A stretch of 64,000 nucleotides of DNA from Apiospora phragmitis (Eukaryota > Ascomycota > Sordariomycetes > Amphisphaeriales > Apiosporaceae): positions 620,001-684,000 of the forward strand of contig JAQQWL010000001.1 in the NCBI GenBank assembly GCA_038363925.1, written 5' to 3'. Shown piece by piece: positions 35,160 through 47,315 of this stretch. The number at the start of each line of letters is the position of its first letter. The first letter of the stretch is position 1. Under the pieces are notes generated by a model. That model was not told the DNA's origin, made no database searches, and worked only from the letters and a program-made list of their open reading frames with translations. A program made the position numbers and the translations under genes.

Positions 35160-36091
35160 GAGTATTAAAAGCTTTATTTTTTCTTTTTTTTTATTAATAA
35201 TTTCGTTAATTTTATACTCGTATTAATTTATTTTAACTTTTAATTATATATCGATTAAGGTTTTTTCGGCCGCTAGCTCGAATAATAAAATATAAAATAT
35301 AAGGTATATTTATATTATTTTAAGTAGTAATAATTAGTAATTAGTTTTTAAAACGACTTTTACGATTTTAAATAATCCGATTTTTTTAAAGTTTAGTTTA
35401 TTACTAGGTCGCTTTATTTTAATATTTCGTTATAAAAAATAAACCTTTTCTCTTTTTCTAAAGGTTAATCCTTTTAACCTTATCTAGTCGGCGTGTTTTT
35501 TTATTCGTTATTAGAGGAAGGTAAGGTTTTATTATAGTATAATTTAGAGTTCTTTTAGTTTTTCGATTTATATAATCACGATTAGTGCTAGCTTTTTTTT
35601 AAGGGTTTTTTTAGTGATTTCTAAGTTATACCTATAGTTTACTCGAAATAGTAATATGCGTATAGTTTTATTATTTACGTTATTATAAACGAATTAAGCT
35701 ATAAGTAATAATTATACCTAGTTATTCTATTTATTATTAATATAATAGCGTAGGTATTATTTTAATATTTAATTTATTCTTTTTATTTATTTATTTATTT
35801 AAAGGTAATAAGTTATAAATAATTTATGTTTAATACCGAGTTATGTTATAAGTAACTTTTAGAATTTTATTATAAACAGTTTATTTTAATTAAAAATAAT
35901 TATTTTTAATAATTTATACTAGTTAATAATAACGCGGAGGAAGGTGTAGGCTAGATCGTTAGTATCGCTAAATTTTTTATACGGCAGGAAGTAGGTATAC
36001 TTTATAAGTTTATCCGTAATTACTAAAATATTATCGTAATCGGCCTTAGTTAAGGGTTTTTTTAATAGGGGTAGTTTAATTATAAAGTTAA
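35160..36091 (-). mobile_element. Gypsy pol 3' fragment (integrase C-terminal region)
   Basis: Same order and orientation as 37,500-38,165 plus 40,027-40,290 (region A) and 56,590-57,500 (element C), so it is the 3' end of a Ty3/Gypsy pol read on the - strand. It is interrupted on the right by the LTR at 36092. Many stop codons; no coding capacity. Confidence 0.65.
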
Positions 36092-36756
36092 TGTAACGAA
36101 CGCTATCCGGGTTTTAAGAGAAACTTAATAAGACGTACTAGGGTTTATATTAATAATATAAAAGAGTATTTAAACGTGCGATAAAAGTTTACTTTTACTA
36201 ATATAATAGGTAATAGCTTGTAAAAACGAAGATAATTAAGGTACGTAAATTTTAAAAGTATTTATAATAAAGTTATTAAAATTATTTACTTTATTAATAA
36301 GTTAAATTAATATTTAAATTAATTATTAAAATAAAAAATATTTATATAAAATATATAAAAAACGTTTATAATTATATATTTAATCCCTTTTTTATTAATT
36401 TGTTATTATTTAATAATCTCTTTTAATTACGCTTTACACTACTTAATAATCTCCTTTAATTACGCTTTATATTACTTAATAATCTCCCTTAATTACGCTC
36501 TATACTATTTAATAGTTTCGCTTAAGTATTCGCCGCGTTATATAATTTATTAGCGGCCGCCGTTATTTATAAGCGTATTCGTCTTATCGCTAAACGAGGT
36601 AATATTATTATTACTCGTTATTAAAAAAGGTTTAATTTTATATTATTATAGTTAGCGGTACGGTTTATAGCGGTAATATTATAACTTAATTAAGGTATAA
36701 TAATTTTATACCGGTAAATAGGGTTCTTAGCCGTATAATTAAGTCGGGTTATAATA
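36092..36756 (-). repeat. Left LTR of Gypsy region A (divergent subfamily)
   Basis: 665 bases. The first ~310 and last ~100 bases match the other Gypsy LTRs, but the middle is different and lacks the GATCACGGTGATC palindromes. Instead it carries a roughly 33-base unit (TTTAATTACGCTTTA core) repeated three to four times at about 36,405-36,520. Confidence 0.75.
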
Positions 36757-37127
36757 TTATTCTCTTTTTTTTAATTATTTTATTTTTAAAGCGTAAAACT
36801 ATATAAGTATTTTAATCGTTTATTATTATAATTTTATAATAAATTCTTCTTTTTTTATCGCTTTTATTATAATATATATTTATTATAAATAATCGTATTA
36901 AAAAATTTCGAATTAAGTTTAATCGTTTTTTTATTATTTATTATATAGATTTTATCGAAGTTTTTTTTAAGTTTAGTTTTAAAATTATACCTTATAATTA
37001 TTATTTAATAAAAAAATAATTTTATATAATAATAAAAAGCGTTAATAAATATAAAAAATATATTTATATTAATTATATATATAATAGTATTAAAGTTTTA
37101 TTATTTTTTTTACGGCGTGTATAAAAC

Positions 37128-37345
37128 GAGCACGACCGCTTGTCTTAAGAAGAGTCCGCCGCGGAGGCTCATTTCCTAGAGCTTTAGTACTAGATTAACG
37201 AAGCCGTCGCTCGCTTTATTCGTTTCCGTAAATAGAAGGAGATAGCTCGTACCCAGGGGGTTAAATTAGTGTAACGTGGCTTACGTTCCCTGGACGAATT
37301 AGAAAAATAAGAGCGTCGGGAGTTTAAAGCCGTTATAGCCGTTTA
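37128..37345 (+). pseudogene. Transposase-like C-terminal fragment, antisense to the Gypsy element
   Basis: A GC-richer, less mutated patch. Read on the + strand it gives coherent protein broken only by TAG/TAA codons where Gln or Trp codons would be expected: EESAAEAHFLEL, INEAVARFIRFRK, KEIARTQGVKLV, RGLRSLDELEK, ERREFKAVIA. The style resembles C-termini of fungal pogo/Fot1-type DDE transposases, but this is from memory of the family. It lies between the left LTR and the 3' end of Gypsy pol, and may be a nested fragment. Confidence 0.45.
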
Positions 37346-38167
37346 GGTTTAAAGGGGCTTTAGTATTATTAATTAAAACGGGACCGATTTCTTTTTTAAG
37401 CCGATTTTTAAGGTTATTATTTAAATGTTTATAACTTTTTAATAATATTTACTAAGTATTTTTTAAGCTCTTAAGTATTATTTTTTAATAAATAGTTTTT
37501 TTATTAAACGAGGTATTAAAAGCCTCGTTTTTTTTATCGATAATTTTATTAATTTTATACTCGTGCTAATTTGTTTCGATTTCTAGTTATATATCGATTA
37601 ACGTTTCTTTAACCGCTAGCTCGAGTAATAAAATATAAAATATAAGGTGTATCCGTATTATTTTAAATAGTAATAGTTAGTAATTAGTTTTTAAAACGAT
37701 TTTTACGATTTTAAATAGTCCGATCTTTTTAAAGTTTAATTTATTGCTTAGTCGCTTTGTTTTAATATTTCGTTATAAGAGGTAAACTTTTTCTCCTTTT
37801 TTAAAAGTTAGTCCTTTTAACCTTATTTAATTAGTATATTTTTTTATTCGCTATTAAAAGAAGGTAAGGCCTTATTATAATATAATCTAGAGTTCTTTTA
37901 AGTTTTTAATTTATATAATCGCGATTAATACTAGTTCTCCTTTTAAAGGTTTTTTAATAATTTTTAAGTTATATTTATAATTTATTCGAAATAATAATAT
38001 ACGTATAATTTCGTTATTTATATTATTATAAGCGAATTAAGTTATAAATAATAATTATACCTAATTATTTTATTTATAATTAACGTAATAACGTAGGTAT
38101 TATTTTAATATTTAATTTTTTATTTATTTATTCGTTTATTTGAAAGTAATAAATTATAAATAACTTA

Positions 38168-40024
38168 ACGTATCTTATAAGCGAATGTTTTATATAAGCG
38201 AATATCCCACTTTTATAAATTTCTTTATAGCTTTAATCTTTTTTTATATTCTTTTACGTCCGAAAATGTTATAACTTTAAAAAAAGAGTAATATAATTTT
38301 AATATTTTAAGCGTTTTAAAAAGACTTAATTTTAAACGTATAAAAAGCTGTATTAATTTATTACGTTTTATTAAAAACTTTATAATATAGATAAAATAAT
38401 TAATTTATATAACGCGAAATATTTATAAATTCTTAAAGCTTTTAAATTTTAAAAAAAATACGATTATTTAATATATTATTAATTTAAATACGCGATCGTT
38501 TCTTCCCCGGCTAAGTAATATAAAAAATATAGCGAATCAATTATTTAGTTTACGCGACGCGGGACGCGTCGGCGTTAATTAGGCCTTTAATTTCGTATAA
38601 CGATAACTAAACCTCCGAACGCGTTTTAATTAAAGAATCGATTATTAAAGAGTCTTTTATAAAGATCCCGACGCATATTACGCGTAGTTTATTTTTATAC
38701 GGAATATAATTTATAAATACGAGATTTAAAAGGAGGATATTTATAATTTTAATAAAACCGGCTTTTTTATAAGTTAAATCTCGTTCGAAATAATCGTAAC
38801 CACCTCCGATCGATGCGGAAAGCCTAAGGTAATATAGTAAAAGAACCGGGAATAAGTTATAATTATTTAAGGTGTCGGATTACACGGTTATGCCATTTTT
38901 TCGTATATTATTTTTACCGGGAAAACGCACCTCTTTTCTTAATACGAAAATAGCTTATTACCGAAGGACTAAGTGATCGTAATTATTAAAAATAACTAAA
39001 TTATAAATAAAAAAGGCGAGGATTAAATTCAATATTTTAATTAATATATTAAGTTTTATACAAAGGGTTATTATCGCTTTTTAGTTTTAAACGGCTACGA
39101 AAGCCACTACTTAATAACTTTTAAGCTCTATTATAAAAACAACTCGATTATTATATTTTATATACTTTTTTATTTATCGTATAAGTTTTAACCTTTTAAT
39201 ATTGGCTATTTTCATACGTTAAAAAAGGCGTATAAAAAAAATTAAATATTTTATACGGGCGTATATTACTTATATTTTAAAAAAAGGCTTCCTACTAGCG
39301 TTTTTAAAAGCGTTCCAGGCGATTTTCACCGTTTTAAATATACGAGAAAGTTTTCGAAAAATAGGACTCGTTTCGTATAATCCGGAATATATTATTTTAT
39401 AATTAAATATAAAAATACGTATTTTAATATTTTTAAGAATATTTTTTAACTTATTTTTTCTTTAAGAATTAAAAACTTTAAATAATTTAATTAAGGCTTA
39501 ATTTTAAATTAAATATATTCGAAACCGTATTATATAATATTAAAATAACTTTTCGACGTTTATTTTAATTAATTTTAATTAGATTATAAAGGTTATAACG
39601 TATATTATATACCGAGTTACTTTTTTAAAAAATAAGAACGCGATACTTCGAAAAATAAATAAGATGTTTAGCCGGCGCCGCCGTACGAAAAAGAAACGGT
39701 TATAAAATAGAGGATTACTTTATATATAAATTAAAAAAGATTTATAGTTTTAAAAAAACGTTAATAAATAGTTATAAAACGAATCGCGTTGGAAGAGTAA
39801 TTGTATAAGGACGTTTGAAACACGCTTATAACGCTATAGAATTTACGGAGAGCCCGGGTATAATACGCGTACTTATTAGAATAATATAGAAATATCTAGA
39901 GATAAGGATTCCGATTAATTTTAATATTTTAAATACGTTATAATGAAATTAATTTATATTTTATTAAAAAGGTGTAAAAGAATAGGACATTCGTTTATAT
40001 AGGATATTCGTTTATAAGATACGT
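38168..40024. mobile_element. Nested Tc1/mariner-superfamily DNA transposon (Fot1/pogo size)
   Basis: Inserted in Gypsy pol; the uninterrupted homologous site is at 35,810-35,840. Terminal inverted repeats of about 42 bases start ACGTATCTTATAARCGAAT and contain ATAARCGAAT twice. The insertion is flanked by TA on both sides (38166-38167 and 40025-40026), and the empty site has a single TA. Total length is 1,857 bp, close to Fot1-like elements. The transposase is destroyed by RIP. A second, truncated copy is at 33963-34890. Confidence 0.8.
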
Positions 40025-40535
40025 TATACTTAATACCGAGTTATATTATAAATCATTTCTAGAATTTTATAATAAATAATTTATTTTAATTAAAAATAAT
40101 TATTTTTAATAGTCCGTACTAGTTAATAACAGTACGAAAGAAGGTATAAGCTAGGTCGCTAGTATCGTTAGATTCTTTATATAATAAAAAGTAGGTATAT
40201 TTCGTGAATTTATTTATAATTATTAAGATATTATTATAATTAGTTTTAATTAAAGGTTTTTTTAATAGGGGTAATTTAATTATAAAATCGAGCGCGATTA
40301 TTTTTTACGCTTTATTTAACGGTAAAATTAATTATAGTTTTTTATATAATTAATATTTTATAAACTTAGCTTTATTATATAAGTTATATTTATTAATAAC
40401 TTTAATTATAACTAGTTTAAAGTTCTCGTAATTAAATTATTTAATAATTCGTTTCTAGGTTTTAAATATCCCTTAATATCTATATATAAAGTACTCGTAG
40501 AATCCCTTAATAAAGTCTTCACGATACCGCTTAAG

Positions 40536-41030
40536 TATTACGATCGGCGGGTTAATCCCCCGCGAGGTAGTATTTAAAGCGTAGAATTAAATAGAAATAA
40601 CTTAAAGAGTTATTTTTAAAGCTTTTATTTTATAACGTAATAATTAATTTATATATATTATAATATAATAACTTTTCGCTTTTATTAAATAAAAGACGTA
40701 GGTTCGATTCCTATACTTATTAAATAAGAGCTCTTTTTAATTATTTAAGTAAGATTATTAATAAATAGGTAAGGCCTTATACGAACTAGTTACCCGTATA
40801 AAAGCTTTAGAGTTTCTCTATACCGAGCTTAAATAAATTATATAGTACTAGGGGTTTATCGCCCTAGGCATGAGGGTATACCTTTAGAGAGAGGGTATAG
40901 TATTACGATCGGCGGGTTAGTCCCCCGCGGGGTAGTACTTAAGGCGTAGAATTAAATAGAAATGACCCGAAGAGTTATTTCCGAAGCTTTTACTTTGTAG
41001 CGTAGTGGTTAGTCTACACGCATTATAACA
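40536..41030 (+). mobile_element. 495-bp TRIM-like miniature LTR element with tRNA-like boxes
   Basis: Two direct repeats of exactly 130 bases (40536-40665 and 40901-41030) flank a 235-base interior. The repeats begin TATTACGATCGGCGGGTTA (TGTTAC before RIP) and the second ends ATTATAACA, giving TG...CA ends with a TGTTA/TAACA inverted repeat. A purine-rich tract (AGAGAGAGGG) sits just before the right repeat. The flanks TTAAG (40531-40535) and TTAGG (41031-41035) are a 5-bp target duplication differing by one G-to-A change; element C has TTCGG at its single empty site. The right LTR has an A-box-like TAGCGTAGTGG (40998-41008) and the interior has an exact B box GGTTCGATTCC (40701-40711). No coding capacity. 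Confidence 0.75.
40698..40714 (+). other. T-arm-like hairpin with perfect Pol III B box
   Basis: GTAGG / TTCGATT / CCTAT folds as a 5-bp stem (one G-U) with a 7-base loop, exactly the size and sequence of a tRNA T arm, and contains the B-box consensus GGTTCGANTCC. The matching A-box position in the left LTR (40633-40643) is mutated by G-to-A changes, while the right LTR keeps TAGCGTAGTGG. A full cloverleaf is not evident, so this is not called a tRNA gene. Confidence 0.55.
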
Positions 41031-44000
41031 TTAGGGATATGGATCTTATCTCGGTAAAAGGTGAAGCCGTCGTAGTTTTCGAGGTGGTCCCTAGCGTGAT
41101 TAATAGGGTCTAAAGTTCGGCTAAATTATTAAAACTTAATAACCTAGTCGTTATTATATTAAACGTGGCTCGTAGCGTTTAGTTATTATAATAATACGAG
41201 GTTGCCGTTTTAGTCGTGCGTTAAAATAGTTCGTATCTCTAGTAGGACTTCTTTTTAATAATTTAGTCGCCGGCTTAATACGTCGACGCGACTGTTCTCG
41301 TTACCCTTCCGGTAAATAATAATAAGGTTAAACTTTAAAAAGAATTTAAATTATTATATTTATTATTTATTTAGTTTTTTAATAATAATAAACGTTATAA
41401 AGTTTTTATAATTAATATAGATTTTAATTAATTTTATTATTTCGTTAAAATAATATCTCTATTTTTTATAAGCTTTAATAATAGCTATTAACTCTTTATT
41501 ATAGATTTAATAATTAAGTTTTAATTTATTAAGTTTTTTTGAAAAAAATACGATAGGGTACGATTTTCCGTTATTATTCCGTTAATTTAGTTATCCTCCG
41601 ATCATATAATCCGATATATCGGTTTCGATTTTAAAAGGTTTCGAAAGGTCCGCTACGCGGAGTACTGGTTCGTTAAGGATTTACTCTTTAATATCGTAAA
41701 AGGCTTAGTCTTCCTTCTCTATTTATCGGAATAGCTCGTCCTTTTTCGTCAGGTTTATTAGAAATATCGCTAACCTATTAAATTTAGGGATCAATATCCA
41801 GTAATAATTAGCTAATCCTAAGAAGGATCTAATTTTTATAGCGCTTATAAGCGTAGGCTATTCTTTAACTACTAAGATTTTAGAAGGTTTTATCCGGATT
41901 TCTTTAGAGGATATTACGTATCCTACGAATATAACGGATTATCGGTAGAATTCGCTCTTCTTTAAGTTAATTAATAAGTTAATATCCTATAGCTTCCGGA
42001 GTATTAATTTTACGTATTCTTAGAGTAAATAAAGATGTTATCGAAATATATTATAATAAACTTATCGAGGTATTCTCGTAAGATATAGTTAATTATAAAT
42101 TAAAAATTAGCTAGTATATTAATTAAGCTAAATAGTATAGCTTAATATTCGAAATATTTATACTTAGTTTAAAACATAGTTTTCTATTCTTTTTTTTTTT
42201 AATTCGGATTAAGTTATATATATTAAAAAGGTCGAGTATTATAAAAATTTTAATATTTAATAGTTTATTTTATAAGTCGCCGATTAAAAGTAAGGGATAC
42301 CGGTTTTTAATAGTAATTTCATTAAGCTTTAAATAATTAATATATATACGCTACTTAGGTTTCTCGTTTTTACTCTTTTTCGGGATAAAGAGGATAAGGA
42401 AGCCTGCTAGTAATGTAGATAGTTATATAACTCTTTTTTCGAGATTTTCCGTAATATATTTTTTTAAGGTTTGTTTATACTTTTAATTAAGTTTATATAT
42501 AGGTATAAATAAGGGTTCTTTTTTATCTTTAAAAAGTATCTTATAATTTTATTATATATAAAGCGGTAAACTTATTTTTAATTTCTTATTAAAAAGAGTT
42601 TCGAATTATCGGTACTTTTTTAATATAATTATTATAATATTCGACTTAGGTTTTTTAATAATAATATATATTTTAAAAACTTTAAATTTATTAAAAGGTC
42701 GCTTTTTAAACCGTTACTTATTAATTAAACTTTTTTTTAATATATTTTATTAAAATTAACTTATTTTTTAATTTATTTTAAAATTATTTACCCATAATTA
42801 AAATATTTTTAAAATTATATTATATTTTATAACGTCCGTAATATTACACGTAATTCGTTTATAGTGTTTTCCGATATTAATTAAAAGGTTCGTAACTTCT
42901 TTCCGTACTTTTTTATTATTATAAATTATAAGTTTTTTATTAACGGTTTTAAATCGATATGGGGCGTTTTTCTCTTATTATTCGAATTTAAAGCAGTTAA
43001 TAATTCGTAGTAAAATATAGTTTCATTACGCTCCGCTATCTAGTAGCGCTTTAATATAGACTCTTTTTATATTTATTATTAGTATAATATGCTCGTGAAT
43101 GGCTCGATTATCTATTATTTAATATAAGGACCTATTTTAGTCCGCCTATTATCGTCCTTTTATAATAAGCGGCGTTTATTTCTTAAACGTTACTTTTATA
43201 AGTAATTAATACTCTCTTACGATTAATCCTTGTATCGTCGTTATTATTCTTTTCGTTCTTTATAGGGCGCTTTTTAATATGCCGGTAAGGATATTTTTAT
43301 ACTCCTCCTCGTACGAAATGCTATCCTTAATATTTAAGACTCGGGTTTTTCGGGTAATTCGAAAGTTTATTAAGTTCGCGATAACTTATAAATATTTTTT
43401 AAGTTTTTTAATATATTAAAGGAGTTTTTTTATCGGGTATATACTTATATATCCTAGAAGCGTTAAGTGTTTTCCTTTAAATAATTATAAGCTCGTAATT
43501 TTTCTTAGGCGTATTTAAAGTATCGGTCCTCGAAATACTCCTTCTAATCTCGTTTTTTAAATAGTATTATCGTAGCTATTATAAATCTTTTTATACTAAT
43601 AAGTATACGCGTTATTCGTTAAGAATTAATATTTAAATTTTTTTTAATAATATAATTAAACTATAATTATATAATAAGTCGTTTATTAATCTTTTAAAAA
43701 AACTATTCGTATTCGAGTTTTCCGCGAAGTGTTTTATATAAATATTATATACGTATAAAATTTATAAGAACGTAAAATATCTTTCGTACGTAAAGGGAGA
43801 TTCGAGTATCGTCTTTTACCGTATAGTTATTATAAATTCCTTAATTAAGTCTAACTATAATAAGTATTTAGCGTAAATATTTTAAATCGAGGTAAGGAAT
43901 ATTAAAAATAGTTAACTATTTATCGATCCTTAAGTCTTTAAACTTTATAATCTTATTTATTAACTCTTTTATTAATATATTAATTAAACGTTCGTAATCT

Positions 44001-45480
44001 AGTAGTTACGCTAATTAATTTATGGTGTCGTCCGTGGAATCGCTATCGTTATTATGTGAGAAGGGTTGCCCCCTCCGTAGCATCGCGACGCACCGATTAT
44101 AGTTTCCACTTTTAAAGGCTTTTAAAAACTATCTAATACTTTCTTTATCCGCTAGGTATAAAATATACTTATTATTATAGCAGGCTATTTAAAATAAATT
44201 ATTATATTTAATAATAATATTATTACTTTTAATAATTATTATAAAGGTATCTTTTATTTTAATAACATTAATATATTATTCGTTTAATATTTATTAAAAG
44301 TTTTTCCTCGGTATTCGATATTTTTAAACGTAATATCTTTATTTTTAATAATTATAATAAATAACGCGTTATTTTTTATTTAAATTATCGTATTTAATAA
44401 CGTCGAAATCTATAAGTTTATTATAATAGCTATACGCCGTAATATTTTTAAGCGGTATATTATTATATTAACGTAGTCGCCCGGTATTAATTTAAATTTA
44501 ATTAATTTATTATAATAATCCGCCTTATTTTTTACGGCGTTATTTATATATACGAGTATTAATTTTAATAATAAACTCTATATACGAAAAAAAAATTATC
44601 GGGGGTATCTAGCCGGCTAAGTTCGTTTTTAATATTTTGTTTTAATTTTTAATAATATATTATAATTTTTATAGCTTCGGTATAGTTTAATCGAATTATA
44701 ATACGTCGGAATTTAGCTATATAAAAAGCGGTTAATCCTTTTTATTTAAAGGTTTCAAGTTTTTTTTCCGCCTGTCGTTTTTTATTAAGGTTTTAAAAAA
44801 ATGATTTAAAGATTTATTTAAAGCCGTCGTAACTTTCGAAAATTCGTTATACCTCGGTACGGCATAGCTTAATTTATTAATCGTTTTTTATAAGTTTATT
44901 CTAATAAGGTTTAAACTAAACGAATACCATATTTTTAAAAAACGAGGCAGTATAAATAACTTATTAAATAGCGTTTTAAAATATCTTTTTATAAAATTAT
45001 TAATAAGCTTTAATTTAAATAAAAAAGCTTCGAAAATTCTCGCTTATCTTATTAAATAATATTAAAGTATTAATCTTTATACTTTTTTTAAATATAATAA
45101 AGGTTTAAATAATATTAATAATTATATAAAAAAGACGTACTTTTTTATATAGCTTATCGATATTATAAGGTATTTATTCTAAGGTATCCTTAGTCCGGAG
45201 CTTATTATGCTCTCTTTTAAACCGTACGTAATAATACTAGTAATTAGCGCTTTTTTACTCGAGCTTTTTAATTCGTTTAATTAACGCTTATCGGGTAGGC
45301 TCGTTATCGCTATCGTTATTATCGACCTCTATAGTAGGGTCTCGCTAAGAGGTGCTAGGGGTGGCGATAAGGACCTTTCCTTATCGGACGGTGTTACTAA
45401 GGCTAGGTATAAATATAGTTCTTATAATATTATTACTTAAAGGTTTAAATAATAACTCGTAAAAATAAAAGTAATTAAAA

Positions 45481-46126
45481 TATAACGAACGTTATTTAAG
45501 TTTTAAAAAAAACTTAATAAAACGTACTAAGGTTTATATTAATAATATAAAAAAGTATTTAAATATATAATAAAAATCCGCTTTTATTAATATAATAAAT
45601 AATAATTTATAAAAATAAATATAATTAAAAAGCGTAGATTTAAAAGTATTTATAATAAAGTTATTAAAGTTATTTATTTTATTAATAAATTAAATTAATA
45701 CTTAAATTAATTATTAAAATAAAAAATATTTATATAAAATATATAAGAGATGTTTCTTATTATATATTTAATTCCTCCTCTATTAGTCCTTTAGATCACC
45801 TGTGGGCTCACGGTGATCTCGTTACTAGCTCACGGTAATCCATCCCTTGGATCACGGTGATCCAACCTTGGTTAGCTCACCTCGGGCGTCGTGCCTTTTG
45901 TCGCTCCGGGGTCCGTCACGTGACTCATCGTACCTTGTTATTCGTCCCATCGCTACGCGGGCTAGGACCGCTTGTCTAATCGCACATTATTAGAGTGTGG
46001 CTACGCGTATGTTAATATAGCTGGCGGTACGATTGCTAGCTGTGGTATCGTAGCCGGACCGGGTTATCGTATCCCTATACTAATAAGTAGGGTCTTTTAG
46101 CCGTATGGTTAGGTCGGGTTGTAACA
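45481..46126 (-). repeat. Right LTR of Gypsy region A
   Basis: 646 bases, from TATAACGAACG to GGGTTGTAACA. It is less RIP-mutated than the others in its middle part (45,780-46,125), which keeps GC-rich readable sequence including repeated GCTCACGGTGATC and GGATCACGGTGATCC units. Being the 5' LTR of a - strand element, it would carry the promoter. Confidence 0.8.
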
Positions 46127-46320
46127 CACGCTAACTAAACTAGATTAAAAGGATTAATTTTTAAAAAAAGAAAGAAAATATACCTCTTACGGCGAAATAT
46201 TAAAACTAAATAACTAAGCGAAAAACTAAACTTTAAAAAAATTAAACTATTTAAAATTATAAAACTTATTTCGAAAACTAATTATTAATTATTAATATTT
46301 AAAATAATATAAATATATTA
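46127..46320 (+). mobile_element. Gypsy pol fragment D, left part
   Basis: Matches 52,490-52,680 of element B in the same orientation (3' part of pol). It continues at 54,810-55,111 after an intervening solo LTR that itself contains element B. Confidence 0.65.
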
Positions 46321-46325
46321 TAATA

Positions 46326-46543
46326 AACGCTATTCGAGTTTTAAAAAAACTTAATAAAATATACTAGGGTTTATATTAATAATATAAAAGAGTATTTAAA
46401 CGTATAATAAAAGTTTACTTTTATTAATATAATAAATAATAGCTCGTAAAAATAAAGGTAATTAAAATATATAAATTTAAAAATATTTATAATAAAATCG
46501 TTAGGATTATTTATTTTATTAATAAATTAAATTAATACTTAAA
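46326..46543 (-). repeat. Solo Gypsy LTR, first part (split by element B)
   Basis: Starts TATAATAAACG (TGTAACGAACG before RIP). Flanked by TATAT (46321-46325), matching TATAC (54805-54809) at its far end: a 5-bp duplication with one C-to-T change. Interrupted after ACTTAAA by element B; the remainder is 54371-54804. Confidence 0.75.
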
Positions 46544-47315
46544 TGTTATAACCCGACTTAACTATACGGCTAAAACCCCACTCGCCGGAACAGGATTACT
46601 ATACCCCGACCAGGCTATAATATCACAGCTACCGACCGTACTACTAGTTATATTAATATAAACTCCCCTATATTATAAAAACGCGTAAATATAATTACGA
46701 AGATATTTTAAATAATAAAAGAATAAACCCGACCCGGGAGAACAGCTAAGGGGGAATTACGTAATAAAGAGCAACTAAATTACCGCGCTATTAAATAAAC
46801 TAAGAGCTACGGGGTTACGACGCCCTAAATAAGCTACTAGAATAGATTATCGTAATCTAAAGAATAGATTACCGTGAGTTAATAATAAGATCACTATGAT
46901 CTAAAGATAGATTACCGTGAACTAATAATAGGATCACCGTGATTTAAAGGATAGATCACCGTGAGCTAATAATAGGATCACTATAAGCTAACGAGCGATC
47001 TAACGGATTAATAAGGAAAGAGATTAGATATATAACGACGGACATTTCTTATATATTTTATATAAATACTTTTTATTTTAATAATTAATTTAAGTATTAA
47101 TTTTAATTTATTAATAAGGTAAATAATTTTAATAAAACTATTATAAATATTTTTAACATTTATATATTTTAATTATTTTCGTTTTTACGAGCTATTATTT
47201 ATTATATTAATAAAAGCGACTTTTATTATATATTTAAATACTTTTTCATATTATTAATATAAACTTTAATACGTTTTACTAGGTTTCTTTTAAAACTTAA
47301 ATAACGTTCGTTATA
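46544..47315 (+). repeat. 5' LTR of element B
   Basis: 772 bases. The stretch 46,845-47,010 contains a tandem series of about five palindrome-like units of the type AGATTACCGTGAGCTA / GGATCACCGTGATCTA. Confidence 0.85.

Larger units (their letters stand above)
36092..46126 (-). mobile_element. Composite Ty3/Gypsy region A with nested insertions
   Basis: Bounded by TGTAACGAACG at 36092 and ...GGGTTGTAACA at 46126. Internal pol reads on the - strand; the reverse transcriptase motif at 42022-42051 reads IYFDNIFIYS (normally YxDD). It contains a 1,857-bp DNA transposon (38168-40024) and a 495-bp TRIM-like element (40536-41030). Without these it is about 7.7 kb, the size of elements B and C. The two LTRs differ in their middle portions and the flanks show no target duplication (GTTAA versus CACGC), so it is not one clean insertion. 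Confidence 0.75.

Noticed and set aside
40620..40720. True tRNA gene
   Set aside because: The B box and T arm are perfect, but the A-box side is inside a 130-bp repeat, acceptor ends do not pair at the expected spacing and no clear anticodon arm forms. A tRNA-like promoter within a TRIM-like element fits better.
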